Assembly: GCA_021737785.1 (NCBI GenBank)
Contig: JAIPDI010000001.1
Span: 1 to 64,000, forward strand
Direction of reading: 5' to 3'
Source: Deltaproteobacteria bacterium
Lineage (GTDB): Bacteria; Desulfobacterota; DSM-4660; Desulfatiglandales; Desulfatiglandaceae
Length of the DNA stretch: 64,000 bases
Shown here: one piece after another, positions 1-9,770 of the stretch
Numbering within the stretch: position 1 is the first letter of the stretch
Layout of the letters: every line of letters begins with the position of its first letter
Notes under the pieces: generated by a model
What the model was told of the DNA's origin: nothing
The model's database searches: none
Seen by the model: the letters and a program-made list of their open reading frames with translations, nothing else
Program-made: the position numbers and the translations under genes

Positions 1-149
1 AAAATTATATCGAAACCCAAAGGGAAATGCAAGAGAAAAGTCGCCCCGAGGTCATTTTTTTAGGCCATTTCTCGGTCGGCAGCTAATGAGTCAGACTCGC
101 GCCAGAGCCGCATAGTAAGTCCGACAGGCTGCTAGAAGGGTGAAAACAG

Positions 150-973
150 ATGATGAAATGGCTGCCACAGGCGGATGCGGAGATCAAAAAAGCGCCGTTT
201 TTTGTTCGGAAAAGGGCCCGTCAGCGGGTGGAGGCGCAGGTTTCGGCGGAGGGCCGGGAAGTGGTGACGGTGGAAGATGTAAGGGCCGTCAAAAAGCGCT
301 TTTTGACCCGAATGGATGAGGAGGTGAAGGGTTTTCAGGTGGACGCCTGCTTCGGTTCCCAGGGGTGCCCCAATCGGATTATTGAAAATGACGGCCTGAT
401 ACGGTCGATTGAAAGGGTCTTTTCAGAGGAAAATTTGCGAGGCTTTTTGGAGCAGACAATAACCGGACCCTTGAAGTTTCACCATGAATTCCGCGTGACC
501 CTGGCGGACTGCCCGAATGCCTGGTCCAACCGCAAATAAGGGATATCGGGATTATCGGTGCAGCCGCGCCGGAGCGAACGGAGGCCGTGTGCAGTGAATG
601 CGGCGCCTGCCAGGACGTGTGCAGGGAGGCGGCCGTGGCGATTGATCCGGCCGCCTCCGGCCCGGTATTTGACTGGGATCGATGCGTCCAATGCGGCCAG
701 TGCATTAAGGTCTGCTCCACCGGCACGATACGCTGCCGGGAGCAGGGGTATCGCCTGCTGGTGGGCGGCAAACTCGGCCGTCATCCAAGACTTGCGACCC
801 AACTCACCGGCCTCTATGATACGGATACAGTGCGCCATCTGGTCAAATGGTGTGTCCGGAACTATAAGGCGCACAGCAGCGGCGGTGAAAGGTTTGCAGC
901 CCTGGTGGAAAAAGCCGGGGCAGAATTTTTTGACCTCCTGTTGGCCGAGGCGAATGGAAAGAAAATTCGTTGA
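150..973 (+). pseudogene. Frameshifted PCP-reductase / siroheme sulfite reductase-like ferredoxin protein
   Basis: Two reading frames together make one protein. The first (150-539) starts with a PCP_red-like region (MKWLPQADAEIKKAPFF...) and continues into a siroheme/4Fe-4S reductase half with the cluster pair C-x5-C (ACFGSQGC). It stops soon after LADCPNAW. The second frame (read from about 527 to 973) continues with SQPQIRDIGIIG, then two ferredoxin motifs (CSECGACQDVC and CVQCGQCIKVC). Joining them needs one extra base near 527. At the same spot the fourth siroheme-cluster cysteine expected in CPNAC is Trp (TGG). Known members of this family are sulfite or nitrite reductase-type proteins. 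The gene is either inactivated or affected by a local sequence error. Its stop overlaps the start of rarD. Confidence 0.75.
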
Positions 974-1863
974 TGATGGCAAATGATCAAAGAACAGGTT
1001 TTCTGCTGGCAGGCGCCGCATTCGTCTTCTGGGGACTCACACCCTTCTATTTCAAGGCGCTTTCGACAGTCTCACCCATGGAGATCGTATCCCATCGGAT
1101 TATCTGGTCCACCGTGGTATTGGTGATTTTACTGCTGATCACCGATAGGGCCTTTTTCGGAGAAGTCTTCAATCAGATCAAACGCAATGGGTGGCCGCTT
1201 GTGGCCAGCGCCCTACTGCTGACGGTCAATTGGCTGACATATATTTATGCCGTCGTATCGGGAAGAGTGCTCGAGGCCAGCCTTGGATATTTCATCAATC
1301 CGTTGGTGAACGTGGCGCTCGCAGCCGTGTTTCTCAGGGAAAGCCTGACCCGGGTCCAAAAGATTGCAGTATTCCTTGCAGCTGTCGCCGTCACCCAGGA
1401 GATTTGGCGGTTCGGCCAATTTCCCACCCTGGCGCTGATCATGGCGGGCACATTCGGGGTCTACGGGCTGATCCGGAAAAAGACCAATATCGCCGGCAGT
1501 GAGGGATTACTCATTGAAACGTTGATAATGCTGCCCCTTGCAATCGGTTACCTGTTCTACCTGTCCCGAGAAAATTCTCTTGCATTCATGCACCAGGGTG
1601 TCTTGATCAACTGTCTTTTGCTCTCAGCAGGCCTTGTTACGACCCTGCCGCTCATCTGGTTTATCAGGGCCAGCAAAAAACTCAACTACTCCATTATCGG
1701 TATGATGCAGTACATCGCTCCGACCCTCATGGGCATACTGGGATATTGTGTTTATGGAGAAAATTTTCCTTCGGGAAGATTGATCACTTTTTCGCTGGTG
1801 TGGTTTGGCCTTTTGCTGGTACTCATTGAAAGTCTTGAACGCATGCGGAGCAGGAGATATTGA
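973..1863 (+). CDS. rarD: EamA-family permease RarD
   Basis: A 296-residue inner-membrane protein with about ten hydrophobic segments, matching RarD of the drug/metabolite transporter superfamily in length and in conserved blocks such as GLTPFYFKAL, SHRIIWS and LEASLGYFINPL. Substrates of RarD proteins are not well established; the chloramphenicol phenotype gave the name. The ATG at 973 overlaps the upstream TGA in TGATGATG. A TTG at 970 and an ATG at 976 are also possible, and GGAAAG at 956-961 could serve any of them. Translational coupling to the upstream frameshifted gene would be expected. Confidence 0.88.
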   Translation: MMANDQRTGFLLAGAAFVFWGLTPFYFKALSTVSPMEIVSHRIIWSTVVLVILLLITDRAFFGEVFNQIKRNGWPLVASALLLTVNWLTYIYAVVSGRVLEASLGYFINPLVNVALAAVFLRESLTRVQKIAVFLAAVAVTQEIWRFGQFPTLALIMAGTFGVYGLIRKKTNIAGSEGLLIETLIMLPLAIGYLFYLSRENSLAFMHQGVLINCLLLSAGLVTTLPLIWFIRASKKLNYSIIGMMQYIAPTLMGILGYCVYGENFPSGRLITFSLVWFGLLLVLIESLERMRSRRY

Positions 1864-1906
1864 ATGCTGCTGTCTTTATGTCTTTTTAATCACCCTTGGA
1901 GAACCG

Positions 1907-2431
1907 ATGACGTCAAAAAACGATTCCTTTCCGGATAAGAGACTTGCCGCTGTTTGCGGGCTGTTCTGCCCGGCCTGTACGCTCTTTATCGGCACGGCAG
2001 AAAATGAACCCCAACGGTTGAAAGGCGTGGCAGATATTTATCATACCCCGCCGGACGCATGGGAATGTCACGGGTGCCGCTCGGAGAAGCGGAGTTACTT
2101 CTGCAAAAATGAATGCAAAATGGTGGAATGCGCCAAAGAGAAAGGCATCGATTTTTGCGTGGAATGTGACGAATATCCGTGTCGCGAGTTGCGCACCTTC
2201 AAGGAACTGCGACCCCATAGAATTGAAGTGTGGAAGAACCAGAATCGGATAAAAGAGGTGGGATATGCCCGGTGGTATGGAGAAATGCTTGAGCATTACG
2301 CCTGCCCTCAATGCCGGACACTCAACTCGGCCTATGATCTGAAATGCCGTTCATGTGGGACTGAACCCAGCTGTGCCTATGTGGATCGTCACAAAAATGA
2401 AATCTTGCATTATTTGAACAAAAAGAAGTGA
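1907..2431 (+). CDS. DUF3795 domain-containing cysteine-rich protein
   Basis: A 174-residue soluble protein. The N-terminal part has the pattern of DUF3795 proteins (AAVCGLFCPACTLFIG, then CHGCRS, FCKNECKMVECA and CVECDEYPC). The C-terminal tail adds a zinc-ribbon-like pair CPQC...CRSC. The many paired cysteines suggest metal binding; the function is unknown. The ATG at 1907 is chosen because GGAGA (1898-1902) sits just upstream, whereas the longer reading frame from 1805 overlaps rarD and lacks such a site. It may be cotranscribed with rarD, 43 bp upstream. Confidence 0.82.
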   Translation: MTSKNDSFPDKRLAAVCGLFCPACTLFIGTAENEPQRLKGVADIYHTPPDAWECHGCRSEKRSYFCKNECKMVECAKEKGIDFCVECDEYPCRELRTFKELRPHRIEVWKNQNRIKEVGYARWYGEMLEHYACPQCRTLNSAYDLKCRSCGTEPSCAYVDRHKNEILHYLNKKK

Positions 2432-2499
2432 GGTCAAGCCGTTGATCGGGGCGATGGTAAGCCTTCCCATCCCCCGCCGCGCCTGAGAAGAACCCCTTA

Positions 2500-3234
2500 T
2501 TACTTCATTTTCCTGATGCGTACATCTATTTCATTCACATCTTTTAGTAAATCCACAATCTTTGATACATCCGTATCACTGTAATGGTAGGGATAAAGGA
2601 TTTTCGGTTTGAAAGCCCTCACAGCGTCGGCTACCATTTCCGGCGTCATCGTGTAAGGGAGGTTCATCGGAAGGAATGCAATATCTATCCCCGAAAGTCC
2701 CTTCATTTCCGGGATATTTTCAGTGTCGCCGGCCACATAAACCTTTTTGTCGCCGAAGGTCATCACATAGCCATTGCCGATCCCCTTTGGATGGAAAGGT
2801 ACCCCTTCACCGCGCATGTGAACGAGATTGTAGGCGGGCACAGCCTCTATGTGCAATCCTCCCACCGTCTTGGCATCTCCGTTCTTCATCACAATACCAT
2901 CTCTGACCTGACTTGCGCAGGTTTCAGTCAATACCAACAGGCTTTTCTCAGTGCGGATCAGGTCCAACGCGTTCAGATCCAGGTGGTCACGATGCTCATG
3001 GGTCAACAGGATAATATCGGCTTTCGGCATCTTGGAATAATCGGCTAATCTGCTCCAAGGATCAATATGGATAACCTTCTCCCCAAAAACAAACATCAGC
3101 GAACCATGGCCTATAAAGGTGATTCTCAAATCACCGGCGGATGTTTCAATAATATCCACCTCAAATTCCTGTGCCATCGCAGTAATCGCAGAAGATGCAA
3201 CCAGCAAATTGGCGATTAAAAATAATCTGGCCAT
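2500..3234 (-). CDS. Exported metallo-beta-lactamase-fold hydrolase (UlaG/UPF0173 type)
   Basis: A 244-residue protein with an N-terminal signal peptide (hydrophobic residues 3-20, ending AMAQE), so probably periplasmic. The metal site is visible: H79-x-H81-x-D83-H84 in LLTHEHRDHLD, with an early GHGS (about H43), VAGDTE (about residue 167) and a late His in YPYHYSD. This is the layout of the small UlaG/YtnP-like metal-dependent hydrolases, whose substrates vary. An AAGGAGG Shine-Dalgarno sequence lies just upstream of ATG 3234. It is convergent with the DUF3795 gene and stands alone. Confidence 0.85.
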   Translation of the reverse strand: MARLFLIANLLVASSAITAMAQEFEVDIIETSAGDLRITFIGHGSLMFVFGEKVIHIDPWSRLADYSKMPKADIILLTHEHRDHLDLNALDLIRTEKSLLVLTETCASQVRDGIVMKNGDAKTVGGLHIEAVPAYNLVHMRGEGVPFHPKGIGNGYVMTFGDKKVYVAGDTENIPEMKGLSGIDIAFLPMNLPYTMTPEMVADAVRAFKPKILYPYHYSDTDVSKIVDLLKDVNEIDVRIRKMK

Positions 3235-3823
3235 GCGACACCTCCTTATTAGCTTTTTTCCGCCAATTGACGTCTCTTACGCCACCCCATCTCTCCTGCA
3301 CTTGTCCTGCAGCCCGGATCAGCGGAAATTCGGGCCGTGTTCAAGAGAACGCCAAGACTGCTATTTGACAACTCGAATTGCGCCGATTTAGGGTCAATTT
3401 ACCACATGGTACGGCCGGCTGCAAACCATTTGATTGCAGCCATGTCGGTGGCTTTTTCTATTCATAATCTGCGATTGGCGAAAGTTATGGTAAGGTGGGG
3501 CAGGCTTTGTATGACACAGGAGCTATCACCTGGATATCTCCAGAAGTCAGCAACTCCGAAATTTCAGAAGTTACCTATTTCCATTGCGCCAACATGCGGG
3601 ATATCGGATTATTCATGATGACTTCGATGTTTAGAATCTTTTTTTGCAATACCGTCCTCTGGGACACCATGCCGAGAGGTTGATGTCTTATCGGTTAAGA
3701 TCCTCATAGGCGCGCGCCCAGAAAGTTCTTGGATTTTGTGCCATGCCGCGAGATTGGCCTGGGTGTGATCGCTCTGCCGGACCAGGTTGTCGGGTTTCAG
3801 ATGCGGCCGATTTCGCGGGCCTT
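3235..3823. other. Gene-poor 589-bp spacer
   Basis: Lies between the hydrolase and the NIPSNAP gene, both on the minus strand. Short open frames on the plus strand (for example 3495-3683) have no Shine-Dalgarno sequence and no family I recognise. No tRNA, repeat or convincing promoter was identified. It may hold decayed coding sequence. Confidence 0.5.
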
Positions 3824-4138
3824 TTAGGGTATTTTAAAGAACGGTGCCGGCACGAGGAGCTTGTTTTCCACATGCGCCACGAGTGGACGCATCTTTTTCG
3901 CATAGGCCTGCCATTCGGCCGAGGCCTGTAATTTTTTTCGGCGTTCAAACCGGTCGTCAAGGCTTTCGTACCCCCACATATGCACGATCTGGTTCAGCGG
4001 ACCTATATCAGTGAAATAATAGCCCACCATCTTGCCGAGAATACGCAGCTGGCATTCCATCCCCTCCTCCTCGTAGAGTTTGAGAAAAACAGGCACCTGG
4101 CCCGCATGCAGCGTATAGATCCGTTCATCGACAAACAT
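3824..4138 (-). CDS. NIPSNAP family protein
   Basis: A 104-residue single-domain protein with the NIPSNAP dimeric alpha-beta barrel pattern: ERIYTLHAGQVPVFLKLYEE at the N-terminus, then IVHMWGYESLDDRFERR and a C-terminal LLVPAPFF. Bacterial members are small soluble proteins, mostly of unknown role, often found beside acyl-CoA or aromatic catabolism genes. GGGAGG lies four bases before the ATG at 4138. It is 153 bp upstream of nothing transcribed the same way except the preceding sdh operon (sdhA ends at 4292), so it could be the last gene of that transcript. Confidence 0.85.
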   Translation of the reverse strand: MFVDERIYTLHAGQVPVFLKLYEEEGMECQLRILGKMVGYYFTDIGPLNQIVHMWGYESLDDRFERRKKLQASAEWQAYAKKMRPLVAHVENKLLVPAPFFKIP

Positions 4139-4291
4139 AGTTCCTCCCTTGTGTCATGGTCATCTTGACCATGGCCGCATTAACGCTTCAAATAGGCGCG
4201 GCATCTAAGACCTTTCCAGAGTTTATCCAAACTGTCGTCTTTTTGTTCCCGAAGCCCACGATTGAAACCGAGTTTCTCTTTCACCATTTCC

Positions 4292-6031
4292 TCAGCGTTT
4301 CTTGACTCTCTCAAAAAATCGGTCTTCTATTTTCTCCCGCTCAAACCGATTGAACTCAACGGGCTTTTCTGTTAATTCCAGCTCAAATCCATCAGCCTTT
4401 TTCTGGTAGATATTTTTCAACCACTTCTCATTATCAGTTGCTGGAAAATCTTCTCTGTAATGAGCGCCCCGGCTCTCCTCCCTGTGGCGCGCCGAATTGA
4501 CAACCAGCCTGCACACGGTGATCAGGTTGGTCACATCAATGATATGGTTCCATTCCAGATTGTATCGAGAAAGATATCTGTCCGCCACGTTGGCCTTATC
4601 AATCTTTTCCATGAACTGGACCAGGCAATCCCAGGCCTCTGCCAATTGCTTACCCGTACGTACCAGACCCGCCTTTTCCCACATGAGATTTTCAATTTCA
4701 TCTCGAATCTCATAGACGTTTTCTCCTGTGCCTCTCAAAAAAGGCTTCAGCCAGTGCATTCTCATCTTCTCGGCCTCGGTCTCCTGATAGGGGTGAAGAT
4801 CTTCTTCGAATGCCATAGCCGCGGCCGCGTCTCCCGCCCTCCGACCGTAGACCGTTGAATCGCAGATGCCGTTTCCCCCAAGCCTGTTGGCCCCATGAAC
4901 CCCGCCCGCATCTTCACCACACACCAGCAGGCCCTCTAAATTGCTCTGGCAGTGGGTATTTATCCTGACCCCCCCCATCTGGTAATGCGCCGTAGGGGTG
5001 ACCTCCACCTTTTCCCTGGCCAGATCCTTTCCGATATCTTTTACCCTCTCCACCATGCCCGGAAATTTTTGCTCCACAAATTCGGCTCCCAGATGGCTTG
5101 CATCCAGATATACGGCATTGTTCTCCGTCCCTCTTCCTGCCATGATCTCCATAAAACTGGAGCGCGCAACCCGATCTCGGGTCGATCTTTCCAGACGATC
5201 AGGATCGTATCGTTCCATAAATCGTTCACCCAGGCCGTTATAGAGCCTGGCGCCTGAACCCCTGAGACCTTCTTCCAGGAGACTGCCGTTCAGTCGGGAC
5301 CGTCCGGCGACCAGGCCCGTGGGGTGAAACTGGACCATCTCCATATCAACGAATTCTGCCCCGGCCCTGAAACAGATGGCCATCCCGTCACCGGTCTTGT
5401 CAAAAGACGGCGCTGATATTTTGTACATGGATGCACAGCCTCCCGTGGCAACAATCGTCACTTTGGCGTTCACAACGAAGATCTCTCCGGTCCTGATATC
5501 GGATAGGAGTGCCCCCACGATTCGATGCCCGTCCTTGGAACTCAGTAAATCAAGCCCCCTGGTTTCTTCAAGCACCTGTATCTCGCGGGCATATATTTGA
5601 TCCGTCATCCGGCTGATAATCTGGATCCCTGTCAGGTCAGCCACATGAACTGTGCGGTCAAAAGACTGGCCTGCAAAAGGCTTCTGATGAATTTTTCCAT
5701 CTTCACCGCGATCGAAGAAACACCCAATTTTTACCTCCAGTTCGTGAACCGCTTTGGGCGCATCACTCACCAGTGTCCAGGCCAGTTCCTGGTTATTGAT
5801 GAACCCGCCGCCTTTGAGGGTGTCTTGAAAATGATTCTCCAGGGAATCCATTTTGTTCAGGACCACATTAAGGCCTCCCTGTACCATCCTGCTGCATCCA
5901 CCCTTCCCGAGCAATCCCTTGGTCGCCATGACGACCTTGAGACGAGGATTGCTGTCGTATGCATGCAAGGCGGCAAAGAGTCCTGCGCCCCCTGCGCCAA
6001 GGATCAGTATGTCGGCCTTTAAGACTTCCAC
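4292..6031 (-). CDS. sdhA: Succinate dehydrogenase/fumarate reductase flavoprotein subunit
   Basis: A 579-residue flavoprotein. It has the N-terminal dinucleotide-binding motif GAGGAGL, the capping-domain block FHPTGLVAGRSRLNG, the catalytic-region block TPTAHYQMGG and the C-terminal GEDAGGVHGANRLGGNGI. These are diagnostic of the SdhA/FrdA/NadB superfamily; the neighbours make it SdhA or FrdA, and sequence alone does not give direction. The segment that normally carries the covalently flavinylated histidine (SHTxxAQGG) reads GCSRMVQGG here, so C46 sits at the His position and FAD may be bound differently. The start is GTG at 6031 behind AAGGAG. It is the last gene of sdhCDBA. Confidence 0.93.
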   Translation of the reverse strand: MEVLKADILILGAGGAGLFAALHAYDSNPRLKVVMATKGLLGKGGCSRMVQGGLNVVLNKMDSLENHFQDTLKGGGFINNQELAWTLVSDAPKAVHELEVKIGCFFDRGEDGKIHQKPFAGQSFDRTVHVADLTGIQIISRMTDQIYAREIQVLEETRGLDLLSSKDGHRIVGALLSDIRTGEIFVVNAKVTIVATGGCASMYKISAPSFDKTGDGMAICFRAGAEFVDMEMVQFHPTGLVAGRSRLNGSLLEEGLRGSGARLYNGLGERFMERYDPDRLERSTRDRVARSSFMEIMAGRGTENNAVYLDASHLGAEFVEQKFPGMVERVKDIGKDLAREKVEVTPTAHYQMGGVRINTHCQSNLEGLLVCGEDAGGVHGANRLGGNGICDSTVYGRRAGDAAAAMAFEEDLHPYQETEAEKMRMHWLKPFLRGTGENVYEIRDEIENLMWEKAGLVRTGKQLAEAWDCLVQFMEKIDKANVADRYLSRYNLEWNHIIDVTNLITVCRLVVNSARHREESRGAHYREDFPATDNEKWLKNIYQKKADGFELELTEKPVEFNRFEREKIEDRFFERVKKR

Positions 6032-6059
6032 AATGCATTCACTCCTTATTTAAGGTCCT

Positions 6060-6782
6060 TTACTTGAATATGCCGAACTTTTTCAATACGCAACGTCGTT
6101 TCAAGCGCTGAATAGACCGGGTGGGAACAATATTCTTGGGGCAGACTTCCGCACAATTGAACTGTGTGTGACAGCGCCAAACACCGTATGATCTATCCAC
6201 GGCCTTCAATCTTTCAACCCTTATGGCATCCCGTTTATCAGCAATTAAGGTGTAGGCCCTGTTAAGTGCTGCCGGCCCTAAATAGTCCTTGTTGGTCGCG
6301 ACCATGGAACAGGCCGAATAGCAGCAACCGCAACTGATACAATCCAGCATATCATCGATGAACTCCCGTTCGTTTGACTCGGGCTGGACAGTGACCGGCG
6401 CATCTATCTCCCTTTTGGGAATATAATAAGGCTTTATTTTTTTCCATTTATCAAAAAACGGCTCCATATCAACAACCAGATCCCGGATGATAGGGAAGTT
6501 AGGCAGCGGCATAATGGTGATGTCTCGGGTTTTTAGAGAAGATACCTGGGTCCTGCAGGCCAGGCGGGCCCTGCCGTTCACATACATGGCGCACGACCCG
6601 CACATCCCGATACGACAGGAAAACCGAAAAGAAAGTGAGCGATCAAGGTAATTTTGAATATAAATGACTACATCCAACACAGCCATATTATCGAAAACAG
6701 GCACTTCGAAATCGTCAAACCTGGGTGCGACGTCACTCTCAGGGTTGAAACGGAAAACCTTTACTTGCAGTGGCTTAGACAT
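6060..6782 (-). CDS. sdhB: Succinate dehydrogenase/fumarate reductase iron-sulfur subunit
   Basis: A 240-residue protein with the three cluster motifs in order: a [2Fe-2S] site CRIGMCGSC followed by a further Cys at about residue 75, then CISCGCCYSAC, then NCAEVCPKN. This matches SdhB/FrdB, which passes electrons between the flavoprotein and the membrane quinone site. GGAGATAAGAA precedes the ATG at 6782. It lies 28 bp upstream of sdhA and 40 bp downstream of sdhD, within one operon. Confidence 0.95.
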   Translation of the reverse strand: MSKPLQVKVFRFNPESDVAPRFDDFEVPVFDNMAVLDVVIYIQNYLDRSLSFRFSCRIGMCGSCAMYVNGRARLACRTQVSSLKTRDITIMPLPNFPIIRDLVVDMEPFFDKWKKIKPYYIPKREIDAPVTVQPESNEREFIDDMLDCISCGCCYSACSMVATNKDYLGPAALNRAYTLIADKRDAIRVERLKAVDRSYGVWRCHTQFNCAEVCPKNIVPTRSIQRLKRRCVLKKFGIFK

Positions 6783-6822
6783 TTCTTATCTCCAACAAAT
6801 GGACCCTTTCCTTATGAACCGT

Positions 6823-7161
6823 TCAAAGCGAACGGGCAGTGTAAAGGAGGCCGAAGATTCCAAAACCCACAATACCCAGTCCCACGACGACAAAGAGTCC
6901 CAGCACAATCACCCTTTCTTTCTTACCGGAATCAAAGTCGAGGAAAACAGAATATAGGCCGTACAAGGCATGATATAGACCGAAGGTCAACAGCAGGATA
7001 TCGAACACGATAAGAACCGGCGTCTTGAGACGGGCGACAACTTCGCCGTAATTGAGGGGTTCTCCGGTATTAGAGAAGTGAAGAAATCCTATGTGCAATC
7101 CTAATGCAATGATTAAGATAACGGCGCTGATTCTTTGTAAAACCCACGTCCAAGCATGCAT
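6823..7161 (-). CDS. sdhD: Succinate dehydrogenase/fumarate reductase membrane anchor (second)
   Basis: A 112-residue protein with three transmembrane helices. Residues that could bind heme or quinone are seen in WVLQRISAV, GLHIGFLHF and LYHALYGLYS. It pairs with the upstream anchor gene; two small anchors of this size are the usual arrangement when SdhC and SdhD are separate. The start ATG at 7161 follows GGAGACC. Assignment as SdhD rather than SdhC is by position only. Confidence 0.85.
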   Translation of the reverse strand: MHAWTWVLQRISAVILIIALGLHIGFLHFSNTGEPLNYGEVVARLKTPVLIVFDILLLTFGLYHALYGLYSVFLDFDSGKKERVIVLGLFVVVGLGIVGFGIFGLLYTARSL

Positions 7162-7173
7162 TCTCTGGTCTCC

Positions 7174-7572
7174 TCAATAACCGAGTTTCACCAAAATGAA
7201 CCAAAACCACAGGATAGCCCCTACACCCATGAATATCCAAAATAAGTTCTTTTGAGTTTGAACCCGTACACCTATGCCTATATCGAACAACAATATTCGA
7301 ATACCGTTGAGGCCATGGTAAAGCACTGTTCCAAGCAACAAGATGTCCAGAGATTCGAAAACAGGATGACCCATTAAAATCGATAGGGTTGAATCAAAAT
7401 TCTCTTTGCCGGCCAAAAGAGATGTCCCCATAAGGCCCGTGTGCAGCAAGATGTAAAACACAAGGCCAAGACCGGTGATTCGATGCAGCACCCAGGCCCA
7501 CATGCCGGTTGCGTCCCACATTTGACTCCTTGTCATATAGGCGTCCGTGGACATCACGTGAGTATTGGGCAT
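7174..7572 (-). CDS. sdhC: Succinate dehydrogenase/fumarate reductase membrane anchor, cytochrome b556-like
   Basis: A 132-residue protein with three transmembrane helices and the anchor motifs WAWVLHRITGLGLV and YHGLNGIRILLFD, where the conserved His residues are heme or quinone-site candidates. The strong GGAGGAGACATAAT just before the ATG at 7572 fixes the start; the open frame continues upstream to 7770 but that extension is basic and not conserved-looking. It is the first gene of sdhCDBA. Confidence 0.88.
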   Translation of the reverse strand: MPNTHVMSTDAYMTRSQMWDATGMWAWVLHRITGLGLVFYILLHTGLMGTSLLAGKENFDSTLSILMGHPVFESLDILLLGTVLYHGLNGIRILLFDIGIGVRVQTQKNLFWIFMGVGAILWFWFILVKLGY

Positions 7573-7945
7573 ATTATGTCTCCTCCTTTTTGTTGCTCGT
7601 TTTGACAGCAGGCACCTTGTACAAGACGGCCGTCGACGAATATCTAACAAAATATCAATCGCTTTCCAGTCTGCCCAACGCCTCCTTATGCTCATCACAT
7701 TTGATATCAATTTTTTTGAATGGATGAACCTCCCATACCCGCAATCATTCCAGCAAATTCTGTGCCGCATCTTTTTTACATATAACAGGTTAACTTTATT
7801 GCTAATTTTCAGTCGCTAGTCACATAAGTGCTCCAAATAGCCGAATTTTCGATTTGTCCGCCGACTTTTGGGCTTGAACAATTATTTCACTTTCATTATA
7901 AGAACATAGATCCTACCAAAATCACCTTCGCACTGGAGGAGCCAA
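7573..7945. other. Divergent regulatory spacer between sdhCDBA and a sigma-54 activator
   Basis: 373 bp, AT-rich towards the right half. It must contain the promoters of both the sdh operon (minus) and the regulator at 7946 (plus). No clear GG-N10-GC sigma-54 promoter was found on the minus strand by eye, so control of sdh by the divergent regulator is only suggested by position. Confidence 0.5.
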
Positions 7946-9487
7946 ATGCCTTGGCAATCGAAACAAAAATATGAATGCCTATTGAACATTAACAATGCAA
8001 TTATTGCAAAGAAGACACGGGAGGGCCTTTTTGAAGCAATCGCCACCCAGCTCACGAAGGTTTGTCTTTGCGACCGTTGCAGCATTCAACTTTACGACCC
8101 CATGGACAGTTCCATTACCTATTTTGCAACTGCAAAAGGAATTAAACCGAATGGCATCAGCTGTGAAACCAGTCGCCCTTTATCAGCAGGGGCGGTGGCC
8201 AATATGGTTATAGAATCGGGAAAACCGATCGTTATCCAAGATCTCTCAAGTGTTGGGCATTGGACTTCGGCGGATTCCATGCTCATGGCAGGTTTAACAT
8301 CCACGATGGCCTTTCCACTTATTATTCGAGATAAAATCATAGGTTCGCTGCATTGCTCTTTCAAGAAGTGCCCGGAAAACATAATGGAATTGGCTGGTTT
8401 TGTGGAAGAATTGTGTAAACAGGTATCTATTGCAATTGACAATATGCTTTCTTATGAGAAGCTAAGAAACATAAATGAGGCACTTGAGAAACAAAAGGGA
8501 TTTGTATTAGAAAAAATAAATAAGGCAAATGAGGCGTTCTACTTTACGAGCCGCAAGATGAGCAAACTCAAGAATGATATGGATTTGGTTGCAGAATCCA
8601 ACGCCCCGGTATTGATTATTGGCGAAACAGGAACCGGGAAGGATCTTGTTGCAAGATACATACACAATCATAGTCCACGGAACCAGAACTTGTTCGTTAA
8701 AGTGAACTGTGCGTCGTTAGCCTCGTCACTGATTGAGAGCGAATTCTTTGGACACGCGAAAGGCTCCTTCACCGGTGCGACAGTTAAAAGAATAGGGCGT
8801 TTTGAGATGGCGAATGGGGGAACCATTTTTCTCGATGAGATAGGAGAGCTTCCTCTGCAAAACCAAGCGAAGCTCCTTCAGGTGCTTGAGGATAAAGCCT
8901 TTGAACGCGTCGGAGAAAGCACTCCCATCTCAGCTGATTTCAGAATCATCTCCGCCACGAATCAAAACTTGACAAAAAACATAAGGGCCGGAAAATTCCG
9001 TCGAGATCTTTTTTATCGCATCAACACAATCCTTCTTGAGATCCCCCCGTTGAGAGAACGCATTGAAGATATTGAACTTTTAGTTCGATGTTTCTCCTCC
9101 AATTTTGCAAAAATAATGCAAAGGCCCGAGGCACAATACTCCTCATCGGCAATGGACGCGCTTCGTCAGTATCATTGGCCGGGGAATGTCAGGGAACTCC
9201 AAAATGCCGTTGAAAAAATAACGATTCTCAGCAATGGTCAAAAGCTTACTGAAGCGGATATCGAACGGCTTCTCCATCCATTTGCTTTCGAAGAAGGCCC
9301 AACACAGGAAATCCAATTTTTGACAAGAGATGAGATGGAAAAAAAGCATATTCAACAGGCCTTGGAACGATGTGGAGGGCGCACTGGAGGAAAACATGGC
9401 GCCTCCCAGTTATTGGGGATCCCCAGATCCACCCTTCAGTATCGGATGAAAAAATTAGGCATATCCCCTAATTCGGATACCTTTTGA
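7946..9487 (+). CDS. GAF-domain sigma-54-dependent transcriptional activator
   Basis: A 513-residue bacterial enhancer-binding protein. Residues about 10-165 form a GAF-type sensor domain. The AAA+ domain (about 200-440) shows the Walker A GETGTGKD, the sigma-54 contact loop in the variant form GSFTGA, and the Walker B FLDEIGEL. The C-terminus has a Fis-type helix-turn-helix ([20 protein letters not shown]). Such proteins respond to a small ligand bound by GAF, as in FhlA. GGAGG lies seven bases before ATG 7946. The divergent position relative to sdhCDBA makes that operon a plausible target. Confidence 0.93.
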   Translation: MPWQSKQKYECLLNINNAIIAKKTREGLFEAIATQLTKVCLCDRCSIQLYDPMDSSITYFATAKGIKPNGISCETSRPLSAGAVANMVIESGKPIVIQDLSSVGHWTSADSMLMAGLTSTMAFPLIIRDKIIGSLHCSFKKCPENIMELAGFVEELCKQVSIAIDNMLSYEKLRNINEALEKQKGFVLEKINKANEAFYFTSRKMSKLKNDMDLVAESNAPVLIIGETGTGKDLVARYIHNHSPRNQNLFVKVNCASLASSLIESEFFGHAKGSFTGATVKRIGRFEMANGGTIFLDEIGELPLQNQAKLLQVLEDKAFERVGESTPISADFRIISATNQNLTKNIRAGKFRRDLFYRINTILLEIPPLRERIEDIELLVRCFSSNFAKIMQRPEAQYSSSAMDALRQYHWPGNVRELQNAVEKITILSNGQKLTEADIERLLHPFAFEEGPTQEIQFLTRDEMEKKHIQQALERCGGRTGGKHGASQLLGIPRSTLQYRMKKLGISPNSDTF

Positions 9488-9770
9488 CGAAATGGCTATT
9501 TTTTGATGGGTCACGTAACTCTAAATCGTATTGTAGTCGATGGAATAAAGTTTGGTCAGAATAGGTTGGCCGGATGTTGATCCATGGGCCAAAGATGAGA
9601 ATAGCGCTCACTTCGGAGTCTTAAATTGGCTCATACTGGAATGAATGTTTCGAAAACAGAATATAAGAGTGGCGTGGCCAGAAAACCGGTAGTTTTTCCT
9701 GAGCAGATAGATTTCGCTTAGGACTGAAGTACACTCATTTTGGGTGAAGCCACAACAGAAAGGGGTTACG

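Noticed and set aside
9488-9770. Possible sigma-54 promoter before the receiver gene at 9771
   Set aside because: TGG-containing stretches such as TTGGCTCATACTGG lack a GC at the right distance.
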